Shown: positions 34,653-43,461 of the stretch, piece by piece
Position numbering within the stretch: the stretch's first letter is position 1
Layout: the number at the start of each line of letters is the position of its first letter
Source: Australimonas brisbanensis
Lineage (GTDB): Bacteria > Chloroflexota > Dehalococcoidia > Lucifugimonadales > Australimonadaceae
Length of the DNA stretch: 64,000 nucleotides
Assembly (NCBI GenBank): GCA_038147155.1
Contig: JAYQTA010000010.1
Span: forward strand, 9,797-73,796
Reading direction: 5' to 3'
The notes under the pieces: model-generated
Database searches by the model: none
The model's input: the letters and a program-made list of their open reading frames with translations, nothing else
What the model was told of the DNA's origin: nothing
Position numbers and translations under genes: made by a program

Positions 34653-35974
34653 ATCGCTCTCCCGGCGCTGGCGGCCCACACCCGGCGAGTGGGCGGCGTC
34701 GCCAGCGCGAACGCGGCGAATGCTACTCCGAAAACGCCCAGGCCGATACCGAAGGCGAGGTGATAGGAGCCGGTGACGTCGTGGATCAGCGCGGCTGCCT
34801 GGGGGCCCACCAGCGCCATCATCCCCTCGAAGGGAGAGATGAACCCCTTGATGGACCCCGCGTTCCTACGCCCGAAGTAGTTGGGCACCATGAGCATCTG
34901 GGAGACGGTCCACCCGCCGGTGCCCAGGCCGAACAGCACGGCGAAGACCAGCGCCAGCGGGTAGGTGTCGGCCATGAGCAGCACGCCCATGCCCGCAGCG
35001 AACAGCACCATGCAGCCCAGGCATACCCATCGCACGTGGGTGCGATCCACCAGGCTTCCCCACACCAGCATGGACAGGGCGCTCACCCCGGTGAACACCG
35101 TGGAGATGGAGATGGCGAGGCCCTCGGACAGGCCCACGTCCTGGAAGTGGGCCACCACGGTGACGTTGACGCCGATCTGCGCGGCGATGCCCGCGCCCAG
35201 GCCGAGGACGATGAACCAGAGCGCGCGGGTGCGGCGCGCCTCGCGCAGCGTCCAGGCGTGCTCGTCCACCGCATGGGCGCCCGCGCTCCCCGGCGCCGGG
35301 GCCGCCGCACCGTCGGGCAGCAGGCCGTGGTCCTCCGGGCGCCGGCGCAGGTAGACCAGCGCCGGGACGCAGATGAAGACCAGCGCCAGGGCGGAGAGGG
35401 CGGCGAAGCTCCACCGCCAACCCACCAGCACCAGTACCGGCAGCAGCGCCAGCGGCACCAGCGATTGGCCCCCGCGCTGGCCCGCCGCCCGGATGGCGGT
35501 GGCGCGCCCGCGCTTGCGGATGAACCAGTTGGCGATGGCCACCGACCCGCCCAGGCTCACGCCCCCCACCGCGATGGAGCGCCCGGCCCCGTAGGCAACC
35601 CAGAACTGCCACGGCTCGGTCATCACCGCCACCACCGCCAGGGAGCACGCCACCGCGAGCCCCGAGAGCGCCACCACGACGCGGGAGCCGTAGCGGTCCA
35701 GCAGCCGCCCCACCGCCAGGGAGAGCAGCGCACCCCCCAGCGAGCCGATGGTGAACGCCGCGACCACGGTGGAGTGCGACCAGCCCAGGTCATCGGCGAT
35801 GGGCTTGACGAACACGCCGAACACCGGCCCGTACATGGGTGTTTGGGCCACGGACACGGTGAAGATGGTGGCGACCACCGCCCAGCCGTAGTAGCCCTTG
35901 AAGGGCCAGAGGCGGGAGGGGCGGGCGGGGGAGGTGGTGAGGGAGGGGGGCTGACGCATGGGAGCAGTCAGCAT
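34649..35974 (-). CDS. MFS transporter (tandem pair, upstream member)
   Basis: A 441-residue carrier with 12 helices; YYGWAVVATIFTVSVAQTPMYG and GRLLDRYGSRVV mark the first half. It is paralogous to the neighbour at 33360. The ATG at 35974 has GGAAGGGG 5 bases upstream; a second ATG at 35959 is possible. It begins 14 bp after the gdhA stop, so co-transcription with gdhA is likely, which hints at transport of glutamate, 2-oxoglutarate or related acids. Confidence 0.85.
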   Translation of the reverse strand: MLTAPMRQPPSLTTSPARPSRLWPFKGYYGWAVVATIFTVSVAQTPMYGPVFGVFVKPIADDLGWSHSTVVAAFTIGSLGGALLSLAVGRLLDRYGSRVVVALSGLAVACSLAVVAVMTEPWQFWVAYGAGRSIAVGGVSLGGSVAIANWFIRKRGRATAIRAAGQRGGQSLVPLALLPVLVLVGWRWSFAALSALALVFICVPALVYLRRRPEDHGLLPDGAAAPAPGSAGAHAVDEHAWTLREARRTRALWFIVLGLGAGIAAQIGVNVTVVAHFQDVGLSEGLAISISTVFTGVSALSMLVWGSLVDRTHVRWVCLGCMVLFAAGMGVLLMADTYPLALVFAVLFGLGTGGWTVSQMLMVPNYFGRRNAGSIKGFISPFEGMMALVGPQAAALIHDVTGSYHLAFGIGLGVFGVAFAAFALATPPTRRVWAASAGRAM

Positions 35975-35988
35975 AGCAGCCCCTTCCC

Positions 35989-37233
35989 CTACACGAACCC
36001 CCGCAGCATGGCGGCGCGGGCGACGCGCTCGATGCCGATGAGGAAGGCCGCCTCCCGTAGGGTGAGCCCCTCGCGCCTGGCCGTATCGCGCACGTTGCGG
36101 TAGGCCTCCGTGATGCGCGCACGCAGTCGCTGGTTCACCTCCTCCAGCGTCCAGGAGAGCTGCTGGAGGTTCTGCGTCCACTCGAAGTAGGAGACGGTCA
36201 CGCCCCCCGCGTTCACCAGCACGTCGGGCAGCACCGGGATGGAGCGCTCGTTCAGCACCATATCAGCCTCCGGCGTGGTGGGATGGTTGGCGCACTCCAG
36301 CACCACCTTCGCGCGCAGGCGGCGCGCGGTCTCCTCCGTCAGCACGTTCTCGATGGCTGCGGGCACGAACACCTCGCACTCCACCTCGTACAGGTCGTCC
36401 GGGTCGCAGGGGGCCGCGCCGGGGAAACCCGCGACGGAACCCGTGGCGGCCACGTAGGCCGAGAGGGCCTCCACGTCGATGGCGCCGTCCGAGCAGACGG
36501 CCCCGAACCGGTCGCTGACGGCGCAGACGCGTGCCCCCTCCCCGTGGGCGAGGCGCGCGAACCACGAGCCCACGTTGCCGAAGCCCTGCACCACCAGGCG
36601 GGCGTGACGCAGGTCGAGGCCCAGGTCAGGAGCGGCCTCGGTGAGCACGTCGAGGGCGCCCCGGCCCGTGGCCTGCTCGCGGCCCAGGGAGCCACCCAGT
36701 TCCACCGGCTTGCCCGTCACCACCGCCTGATTCGCCCCATGCAGCTGCCCGTACTCATCCATCACCCAGGCCATGGTCTGGGCGTTGGTGCCCATGTCGG
36801 GGGCCGGCACGTCACGGTATGGGCCGAGCAGGTGGTGGATGGAGCGGGTGTAGCGGCGCGTCAGCCGGTTCAGTTCGGCCTGGGAGAGCGCCGCCGGGTC
36901 CACCTGGATGCCGCCCTTGGCCCCACCGAAGGGGATGTCCAACAGTGCCGTCTTGTAGGACATGAGGGTGGCCAGGGCCCGCACCTCGTCCTCGTCGGCG
37001 TGGGGGTGGTAGCGGATGCCGCCCTTGTAGGGCCCGCGCGCCGCGTTGTGCTGCACCCGGTAGCCCGTGAACACCTCGATGTCCCCGTTGTCCCGCCGGA
37101 TGGGCAGCGAGACCTGGATCTGTCGCCACGGGGCGCAGAGCATGGCACGCACCCCCACGGGGAGTCCGAGCCGCTCGGCCGCGGGGTCGAAGAACGCCTG
37201 CACGTCCTCCTGGGCTGAGCGTCCCTTGGCCAT
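35989..37233 (-). CDS. gdhA: Glutamate dehydrogenase (Glu/Leu/Phe/Val family)
   Basis: A 414-residue NAD(P)-dependent dehydrogenase converting 2-oxoglutarate and ammonium to glutamate or the reverse. Conserved residues are visible: K70 in GPYKGGIRYHP, K94 in MSYKTALLDIPFGGAKGGI, the Asp of PAPDMGTN and the Rossmann motif QGFGNVGS. The start ATG is preceded by AAGGAGG at 7 bases; a longer upstream reading is not supported. It heads an operon with two MFS genes. Cofactor preference cannot be read by eye. Confidence 0.92.
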   Translation of the reverse strand: MAKGRSAQEDVQAFFDPAAERLGLPVGVRAMLCAPWRQIQVSLPIRRDNGDIEVFTGYRVQHNAARGPYKGGIRYHPHADEDEVRALATLMSYKTALLDIPFGGAKGGIQVDPAALSQAELNRLTRRYTRSIHHLLGPYRDVPAPDMGTNAQTMAWVMDEYGQLHGANQAVVTGKPVELGGSLGREQATGRGALDVLTEAAPDLGLDLRHARLVVQGFGNVGSWFARLAHGEGARVCAVSDRFGAVCSDGAIDVEALSAYVAATGSVAGFPGAAPCDPDDLYEVECEVFVPAAIENVLTEETARRLRAKVVLECANHPTTPEADMVLNERSIPVLPDVLVNAGGVTVSYFEWTQNLQQLSWTLEEVNQRLRARITEAYRNVRDTARREGLTLREAAFLIGIERVARAAMLRGFV

Positions 37234-37348
37234 GACGAGCCTCCTTGCTGGACCGCCACGATGGGGCGGCCTGATGTGACACTTCCAGCATACCCCCCAT
37301 CGTGCGATGCGGCGTTGGGGGAAGCCCCCAACCAGGCGTGGAGGGGGT

Positions 37349-38599
37349 ATGCTTGCCGCCGTGAGCGCACAACCCTCCATGCGCGTGGTCAACGCCAACA
37401 GCGCGCCCATCTTCTTCTCCTTCTTCACCTGGGGTTTCGGCACCGGCGCTCAGAACCTGGGCCGCCCGCTGTTCGCCCTGGCGGCCACGGGCAACGTGTT
37501 CCTGGTGGGCGTGCTCATCGCCGCCAACGCCCTCCCGCGCCTGGTGTCCGGGCCGCTTACCGGCTACCTGACCGATCGGTTGGGCCGCAAGCCGCTGGTG
37601 ATGCTGGGCCCGGCGATACGCGGCGTGTCCAACGTGGGCCAGTTCTTCGCCACGGACTACGCCACCTTCTTCGCCCTGGAGATGGTGGGCCAGTTCGGCG
37701 TGGCCATGTGGAACACCTCGGCCAACGTGCTCCTATCCGACGTGACCACCTCTCAGAACCGGGGCAAGGTGCTGGCGGTGCGGCACATGTCGATGCGCAT
37801 GGGGTTCGTGGCCGGGCCGCTGCTGGGCGGCGTCATGGCCGTCACCTTTGGCCTTCAGTCGGTCTTCCTGCTCAACGGCCTCTCCAAGATCATCATCCTG
37901 CTGGTGGCCTTCTTCCTGGTGCGGGAGACGCGGCCCACCCAGGCCTCCGCGCCCGCACCGGCGGAGGGCAAGCGCGCTCGGAGCGCCCCCCGCTTCTCCC
38001 TCGCCCCCTTCCGCGACCCCTCGTTCCTCGCCCTCTCGGTGGCCACGGCGGCGCTGTCCATGACCCAGGCGGGAACGATGCAGGCCGTCCTCCCGGTGCA
38101 CGCCAAGGACGCCCTGGACGTCTCCTCCGCATCGCTGGGGTTCCTCATCTCCCTGGCGGCGGCCCTCGCCTTCGCCCTGGCGCTGCCCAACGGCGTGCTC
38201 TCCGACAGATTGGGCCGCAAGGTGTCCCTGGTGCCGGGGCTCGCGTTGCTGGGCGTGAGCGTACTGGCGCTCGCCTATGGGCAGGCGTACGGGCTATTGG
38301 TGCTGGTGGTGGTGCTGCACGGGAGCGGTGAGGCCATGACCCTCGGCACCACGCAGACCTACGCCATGGACCTGGCGCCGTCCACGGCGCGCGGGGCCTT
38401 CATGGGCCTGTGGTCCCTCTCGCAGTCCACGGGGGCCGTCATCGGCCCGCTGCTCGCCTCGGCCCTCTACCACTGGGTGGGCCCCGCCATCGCCTTCCAG
38501 GCCGTTGCCGGGGTGCTGCTGGTGAGCGCGGTGGTGATGCTGGTGATGGGGCGGGAGACTGCGGGGCCCTGGGCGCGCCGCCCCGTGGACGAGGGCTAG
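37349..38599 (+). CDS. MFS transporter
   Basis: A 416-residue, 12-helix drug-efflux-like carrier. The A-like motif GYLTDRLGRKPLV lies between helices 2 and 3 and is repeated as NGVLSDRLGRKV in the second half. Helix 5 carries RMGFVAGPLLGGV. The ATG at 37349 has GGAGGGGG 3-5 bases upstream. It diverges from gdhA and overlaps the truncated gene downstream by 4 bp. The substrate is unknown. Confidence 0.85.
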   Translation: MLAAVSAQPSMRVVNANSAPIFFSFFTWGFGTGAQNLGRPLFALAATGNVFLVGVLIAANALPRLVSGPLTGYLTDRLGRKPLVMLGPAIRGVSNVGQFFATDYATFFALEMVGQFGVAMWNTSANVLLSDVTTSQNRGKVLAVRHMSMRMGFVAGPLLGGVMAVTFGLQSVFLLNGLSKIIILLVAFFLVRETRPTQASAPAPAEGKRARSAPRFSLAPFRDPSFLALSVATAALSMTQAGTMQAVLPVHAKDALDVSSASLGFLISLAAALAFALALPNGVLSDRLGRKVSLVPGLALLGVSVLALAYGQAYGLLVLVVVLHGSGEAMTLGTTQTYAMDLAPSTARGAFMGLWSLSQSTGAVIGPLLASALYHWVGPAIAFQAVAGVLLVSAVVMLVMGRETAGPWARRPVDEG

Positions 38600-39540
38600 G
38601 GGAGCCCGTCCAGGAGCGCGGTGATGGCCTCCGCCAACGCCTTCAACGGCCCCTCGGCCAGTGCGCCCTCCAGCGCCGTCCGCGCCTCGCCCATCCGGCC
38701 CAGGCTGCTCAGCGCCGCCCCCAGCAGGTAGCGCGCCGTGGCCCGCGTCTCGGCGCCCTGGGCCAGGGCCTCCATGCGCAGCGCGCCCTCCAGCGCACCA
38801 TCGGCCATGCCCATCGCCAGCAGCCGGGTGGTCAGGTTCTGCTGCGCGAGGTAGGCGTTGGGGTACAGGTCCGCCGCCCGGCGCAGCGCCGCGATGCCCA
38901 CGTCCAGGTAGGCTGTGCGCCCACGGCGCGCCAGTTCCAGCGCCCGCTCGCTCACCCCGGCGTTGAGCGTCAGCGAGAGCGGCGCGTAGGGCAGCCCCTC
39001 GGCCACCGCCGCCAGCGCCCCCGTCAGCAGCACGTCATCGTCCACACCCTGAGTGGTGAGGCGGAATCGATCCAGCAGGTCGGCCGCCCGGACGCGGTAG
39101 GCCGTGGAGGCTGGGCCCAGGCGCATGGCCGACTCGATGCGCTCCAGCGCCTCCACCACGTAGCCGTCCTGCTCGGCGCTCGCGGCCAGGGCCGCCTCCC
39201 GGCCCGCCGCCAGCACGCGGTAGGTGAAGGGGAGCGTCAGCGCGCCCGCCGCGACCACCGCCAGGCACGCCAGTGCCCACGCACCGGCGCGTGCGCTCAC
39301 CGGGATCGCGCGAACTGAGGTGGGGGCGGGGCGCGCCGTGCCCACGGCGGGCAGCGCGGCCAGCAGGCCCACCAGCGCCCAGGCGAGTAGCCCATCAGCG
39401 GCCTGGGGCACGCCGAACTGCTGCTCCAGCGCGCGGCCCGCCAGCGCCGCCGTCACTGCAACCAGTGCCAGCGTGCGCCCGGTGCCCCAGTCGCGCCCTC
39501 GGCCACGCCAGAGGGCCCACGTCCCCACCCCCACCGGGTT
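38596..39540 (-). pseudogene. 5'-truncated O-antigen-ligase-like/TPR membrane protein
   Basis: The reading frame matches only the C-terminal part of a polytopic O-antigen ligase-type protein: two or three remaining hydrophobic helices (ALVAVTAALAGRAL, GLLAWALVGLLAALPAVG, WALACLAVVAAGALTLPF). A tetratricopeptide-like repeat region follows (AALRRAADLYPNAYLAQQNL). The rest of the membrane domain, the start codon and ribosome site are missing. To the right of about 39540 the frame is antisense to another truncated gene. The break is abrupt, so a deletion or an assembly join is likely. Confidence 0.65.
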
Positions 39541-39880
39541 GCGGCAGGTGGCGCAGGGCGTGCCCTTTGACATCCGCGTGGGGGAGGGGGTGGAGGTGAG
39601 CGGGCAGGGCGTCACGCTGCACCTGGCTGGCGTACCCGCCGACTCGCGCTGCCCCGCCAGCGTCGTGTGCGTGTGGGCGGGTGAGGCGGCCCTCGCCATC
39701 GGCTTCACCACTCGGGAGGTCTCCCGCGACGTGTCGCTGACGGTGAGCGCCGAGGGCGTTGGCGAGGTGGAGGTCTCCGGCTATCGGGTGCGGGCGCTGG
39801 CGCTGGAGCCCTACCCGCAGGAGCCGGGGGTCATCCCCCAGGCGGACTACGTCGCGAGGCTAGTGGTGGAGCGGTTGTAG
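39541..39880 (+). pseudogene. 5'-truncated secreted/lipoprotein-like gene
   Basis: From about 39541 the frame encodes LRQVAQGVPFDIRVGEG, then DSRCPASVVCVWAGEA and a C-terminal beta-rich end. This pattern is seen in small exported lipoproteins of unknown function. The signal peptide and start codon that such proteins carry are absent. The upstream part of the same open frame is only antisense of the neighbouring truncated gene. It is head-to-head with that gene across the same breakpoint. Confidence 0.6.
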
Positions 39881-39967
39881 GCGCACCGGGGCGGGGTTGA
39901 CCCGCCCCGCCGGGGAGGGCCATCATCGGCGGGCGCCCCCGGGCGCATCCCCTCCTGTGAGCATCGC

Positions 39968-41110
39968 GTGACCCAGCCCCCCACCCCCTCCTACACCCTC
40001 GCCGATAGCGTCCGCACCTGGGACGAGACGGTTCGCCACCTTGGGCAGGCCCCGCGCCTGGGGCTCGACACCGAGGCCGACTCGCGCCACCACTACCCGG
40101 AGAAGGTGTGCCTGCTCCAGGTGTCCACGCCCCGGGCCGTCTACGTGGTGGATCCCCTGGCGGGCCTGGACATGGCACCCCTGGCGGGTGTGCTGGACGA
40201 CCCGCGTGTGGAGAAGGTGCTGCACGGGGCCGACTTCGACCTGCGCGGCATGCACCGCGACTGGGGACACACCGTCCGGGGCCTCTACGACACCAACGTT
40301 GCCGCGCGCCTGGCGGGGCTGGAGCGGGTGGGCCTGGCCGCGCTGCTGGAGGATCTGCTGGGGCTCACCATTCCCAAGGAGGAGCGGCTGCAGCGCGCCG
40401 ACTGGTCGCGCCGCCCCCTCTCCGCCGAGGCGCTGGCGTATGCCGCGGGTGACGTGGCGCACCTGTTCGCCCTGCGCGATGCGCTGGACGCCAGGTTGGG
40501 CGAGCAGGGCCGGCGGGCATGGGCCGCGGAGGAGTTCGAGCGGCTGGAGCAGGTGCGCTACACCCCACCCGACCCGCAGACCTCCTTCCTGGGCGTGAAG
40601 GGCTCGCACCGGCTGTCCCCGCAGGGACTGACGGTGCTACGGGAGCTGCACGCGGTGCGCGAGGCCGAGGCGCTGCGCCTGGACCGTCCGCCCGGCTTCA
40701 TCATCAACGCCGAGACGCTGGTGCACCTGGCGGCCAAGCCCGAGACGCCGCTCATGGAGGTGCCGGGCCTCTCCCCTGCCATCGCCCGGCGCATGGGCAG
40801 AGCGCTGGAGGGGGCCCTGGAGCGCGGTCGTTCCGGCGCGCCCTACCGGCGTCCGCCCGCCGAATTCCCCCCGCGCCCCCGGCGCACCAACGCCGAGCGC
40901 CACCGGCTCGCCAAGCTCAAGGAGTGGCGCACGGGCCTAGGCAAGGAATTGGCATTGGACCCGTCGCTGTGCTGGCCGGCCCGCTCCCTGGAGCGCCTGG
41001 CTCGGGAGCCGGGCACCCTGGACGCTGAGTTGGACTCGCCAGAGGTGCGCCGCTGGCAGCGCGATGCCTTTGGCATCGGCCTGCGCAAGTCGCTCGTCAC
41101 CGCCGGTTAG
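39968..41110 (+). CDS. rnd: Ribonuclease D
   Basis: A 380-residue 3'-5' exoribonuclease involved in tRNA 3' maturation. The DEDD residues are in LGLDTEAD (D34, E36), HGADFDLRG and AYAAGDVAHL. An HRDC-type domain covers about residues 200-290 (GSHRLSPQGLTVLRELHAVREAEA). The start is GTG at 39968 with a weak upstream site. The short gap before it holds no gene. Confidence 0.88.
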   Translation: MTQPPTPSYTLADSVRTWDETVRHLGQAPRLGLDTEADSRHHYPEKVCLLQVSTPRAVYVVDPLAGLDMAPLAGVLDDPRVEKVLHGADFDLRGMHRDWGHTVRGLYDTNVAARLAGLERVGLAALLEDLLGLTIPKEERLQRADWSRRPLSAEALAYAAGDVAHLFALRDALDARLGEQGRRAWAAEEFERLEQVRYTPPDPQTSFLGVKGSHRLSPQGLTVLRELHAVREAEALRLDRPPGFIINAETLVHLAAKPETPLMEVPGLSPAIARRMGRALEGALERGRSGAPYRRPPAEFPPRPRRTNAERHRLAKLKEWRTGLGKELALDPSLCWPARSLERLAREPGTLDAELDSPEVRRWQRDAFGIGLRKSLVTAG

Positions 41111-41163
41111 CGCCGCCCGGCCTCTGCTATAGTGGCCCGGCACCCCACCCAGGAGCCAGACCC

Positions 41164-43419
41164 ATGAGCACCGAACGCACCAATCCCGGCGCCGTCGGCG
41201 CCTCTGCGCGCCGCGTGGACGGCGTGGCGAAGGTCACCGGCGCCGCGCGCTACACCGCAGACACCAACCCGGCGGGCGCGCTCTTCGCCAAGACGCTGCG
41301 CAGCCCCTATCCACACGCCCGCATCGTCTCCATCGACACCTCCAGGGCCGAGGCGCTGCCCGGCGTGAAGGCGGTGGTGACGGGCACCGACATCTTCGCG
41401 GGCGCACGCCACGGACGCATGGTGGTGGACGTGCCGGTGCTGGCCCAGGGCAAGGTGTGCTTCGTGGGCGAGCAGGTGGCGGGCGTGGCCGCCGTGGACG
41501 AGGAGACGGCCCTGGCTGCGTGCGAGCTCATCGAGGTGGTCTACGAGGAACTGCCCGCAGCCACCACCATCGACGAGGCGATGGCCCCCGAAGCCCCGCT
41601 GATCCACCCCTACATGCTGGAGTTCAAGGGCCTCCCCAAGCCGCTGGAGGCCGCCTCCAACGTCTACACCCGCTTCGACTGGGAGCAGGGGGACCTCGCG
41701 GCGGGGTTCGCCCAGGCCGACGTCATCGTGGAGCACACCTACTCCACCCCGCGTCAGCACCAGGGCTACATGGAGCCGCACACCTGTCTGGTGGAGGCCA
41801 CTGCGGACGGTCGTCTGGCGGTGTGGGCCGGCAACAAGTCGCCGTACCCCGCCAAGCGCATGCTCTCCGTGGCAACGGGCCTCGCACCGGAGCAGGTCGT
41901 GCTCAACCCCGTCACCATCGGTGGCGACTTCGGCGGCAAGGGCTCGGCCATGGACATCCCCATCGCCTGGCTGTTGTCGAAGAAGACCGGCACGCCCGTG
42001 CGGATCAACTTCGACTACTCCGAGGACCTGACGGCGGGAAACCCCCGCCACGGGTCGCGTATCACCCTCAAGACCGGCTTCACGCGCGATGGGGCCATCA
42101 CCGCCCACGAGGCGCTGGTGATCTACGACTCCGGCGCCTACGCGGGCTTCAAGCCCGGCGGGCACCTGGGTGGCGCCGTGGCTGCGGGCGGCGGGCCCTA
42201 CCGCATCGCCAACTGCACCGTCACCGAATTGCAGGTCTACACCAACGCGGTGCCATGCGGGTTCATGCGCGGGCCGGGCGAGCCGCAGGCCATGTTCGCC
42301 ATGGAGGCGCACCTGGACCGCGCCGCGCGCCAGTTGGGCATGGACCCGGTGACGCTGCGGGAGCGCAACCTGGTCAGCGAGGGCGACGCCAACGGGGTGG
42401 GTGCGGTGTTCACCAACGTGCGCGCCCGTCAGACGATGGACGCGGCGCTGGAGGCATCGGGCTACCGCAACCGGAGCACCGGCGATGGCGGCACGGTGCG
42501 CCGGGGCTTCGGCGTGGCGCTGGGCGAGCGCGCGCAGGCGGGCGGCGAGACCCACGCCGAGGTGCAGATCCACCCCGACGGACGGGTGGACGCCTACACC
42601 ACCGTGTTCGAGCAGGGAACGGGCTCCTACACCATGATGGCCCAGATCGTCGCCCACGAATTGGCCATCCCGGTGGAGCAGGTCACCATGAAGGTGTGGA
42701 CCACCGACGAGGCTTCTTTCGACTCCGGCATCGGTGGTGCGCGTGTGACGCGCATGGCCTCGGCAGCCCTCTACGAGGCGGCCACGGCCGCGCGCGATGC
42801 GGCGGTGCGCCTCGCCGCGGAGCTGGAGGGCTGGCCGCAGGAGCAGCTGAGCGCCTCCGGTGGCGCCGTGCGCCGTGCCGACACGGGCGCCGCGGTGGAC
42901 TGGGCGGACCTTGCCCGGCGCACCGGCGGTCCCGTGGTGGGCAGGGGCGATGTGAACGATGCGGGCCGCAACCCGCACACCGCCTACACCGCCCAGGTGG
43001 CCGAGGTGGAGGTGGACACGGAGACGGGCCAGGTGCGCCTGGTGCGCGTGACCACCGCCCACGACACCGGCACCGTGCTCAACCCCATGGGCCACCAGGG
43101 CCAGATCAACGGCGGGCTGGTGCAGGGCATCGGCTACGGGCTCATGGAGGACCTGGCGGTGGAGGACGGGCGCGTGGTCACCCCCTCGTTGGCCGACTAC
43201 AAGCTGCCCACCGCCGCCGATCTGCCGGAGTTGCGCACGGTGCTGCTGGAGCCGGGCCCCGGCGTTGGCCCCTACAACGTGAAGGGGATCGGCGAGCACT
43301 CCAACGCCCAGACCGCCCCGGCCATCGTCAACGCCGTGGCGGACGCCGTGGGCGTGTTCATTACCGACCTGCCGGTCACCGCCGAGCGCGTCCACCGCGC
43401 CCTGCGCGCGGATGGGTAG
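41164..43419 (+). CDS. Molybdenum hydroxylase large subunit (xanthine dehydrogenase family)
   Basis: A 751-residue molybdopterin-binding subunit of the xanthine dehydrogenase/aldehyde oxidase family. Seen are the N-terminal RRVDGVAKVTGAARYTAD, the cofactor motif GGDFGGKG, GFMRGPGEPQAMFAMEAHLD and the C-terminal VKGIGEHSNAQTAPAIVNA with the catalytic Glu. The AYxCSFR loop of form I CO dehydrogenase is absent. The FAD and 2Fe-2S subunits that normally complete the enzyme are not in the window. The ATG has AGGAG 9 bases upstream and a TATAGT -10-like element near 41128. Confidence 0.88.
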   Translation: MSTERTNPGAVGASARRVDGVAKVTGAARYTADTNPAGALFAKTLRSPYPHARIVSIDTSRAEALPGVKAVVTGTDIFAGARHGRMVVDVPVLAQGKVCFVGEQVAGVAAVDEETALAACELIEVVYEELPAATTIDEAMAPEAPLIHPYMLEFKGLPKPLEAASNVYTRFDWEQGDLAAGFAQADVIVEHTYSTPRQHQGYMEPHTCLVEATADGRLAVWAGNKSPYPAKRMLSVATGLAPEQVVLNPVTIGGDFGGKGSAMDIPIAWLLSKKTGTPVRINFDYSEDLTAGNPRHGSRITLKTGFTRDGAITAHEALVIYDSGAYAGFKPGGHLGGAVAAGGGPYRIANCTVTELQVYTNAVPCGFMRGPGEPQAMFAMEAHLDRAARQLGMDPVTLRERNLVSEGDANGVGAVFTNVRARQTMDAALEASGYRNRSTGDGGTVRRGFGVALGERAQAGGETHAEVQIHPDGRVDAYTTVFEQGTGSYTMMAQIVAHELAIPVEQVTMKVWTTDEASFDSGIGGARVTRMASAALYEAATAARDAAVRLAAELEGWPQEQLSASGGAVRRADTGAAVDWADLARRTGGPVVGRGDVNDAGRNPHTAYTAQVAEVEVDTETGQVRLVRVTTAHDTGTVLNPMGHQGQINGGLVQGIGYGLMEDLAVEDGRVVTPSLADYKLPTAADLPELRTVLLEPGPGVGPYNVKGIGEHSNAQTAPAIVNAVADAVGVFITDLPVTAERVHRALRADG

Positions 43420-43461
43420 GCGACGGCCGCGCGCGGGCCCGCCGCCGCTCCGGGCGGACGA

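Noticed and set aside
41164..43419. Form I carbon monoxide dehydrogenase large subunit
   Set aside because: The diagnostic AYxCSFR active-site loop is absent; the equivalent segment reads GFMRGPGEPQ.
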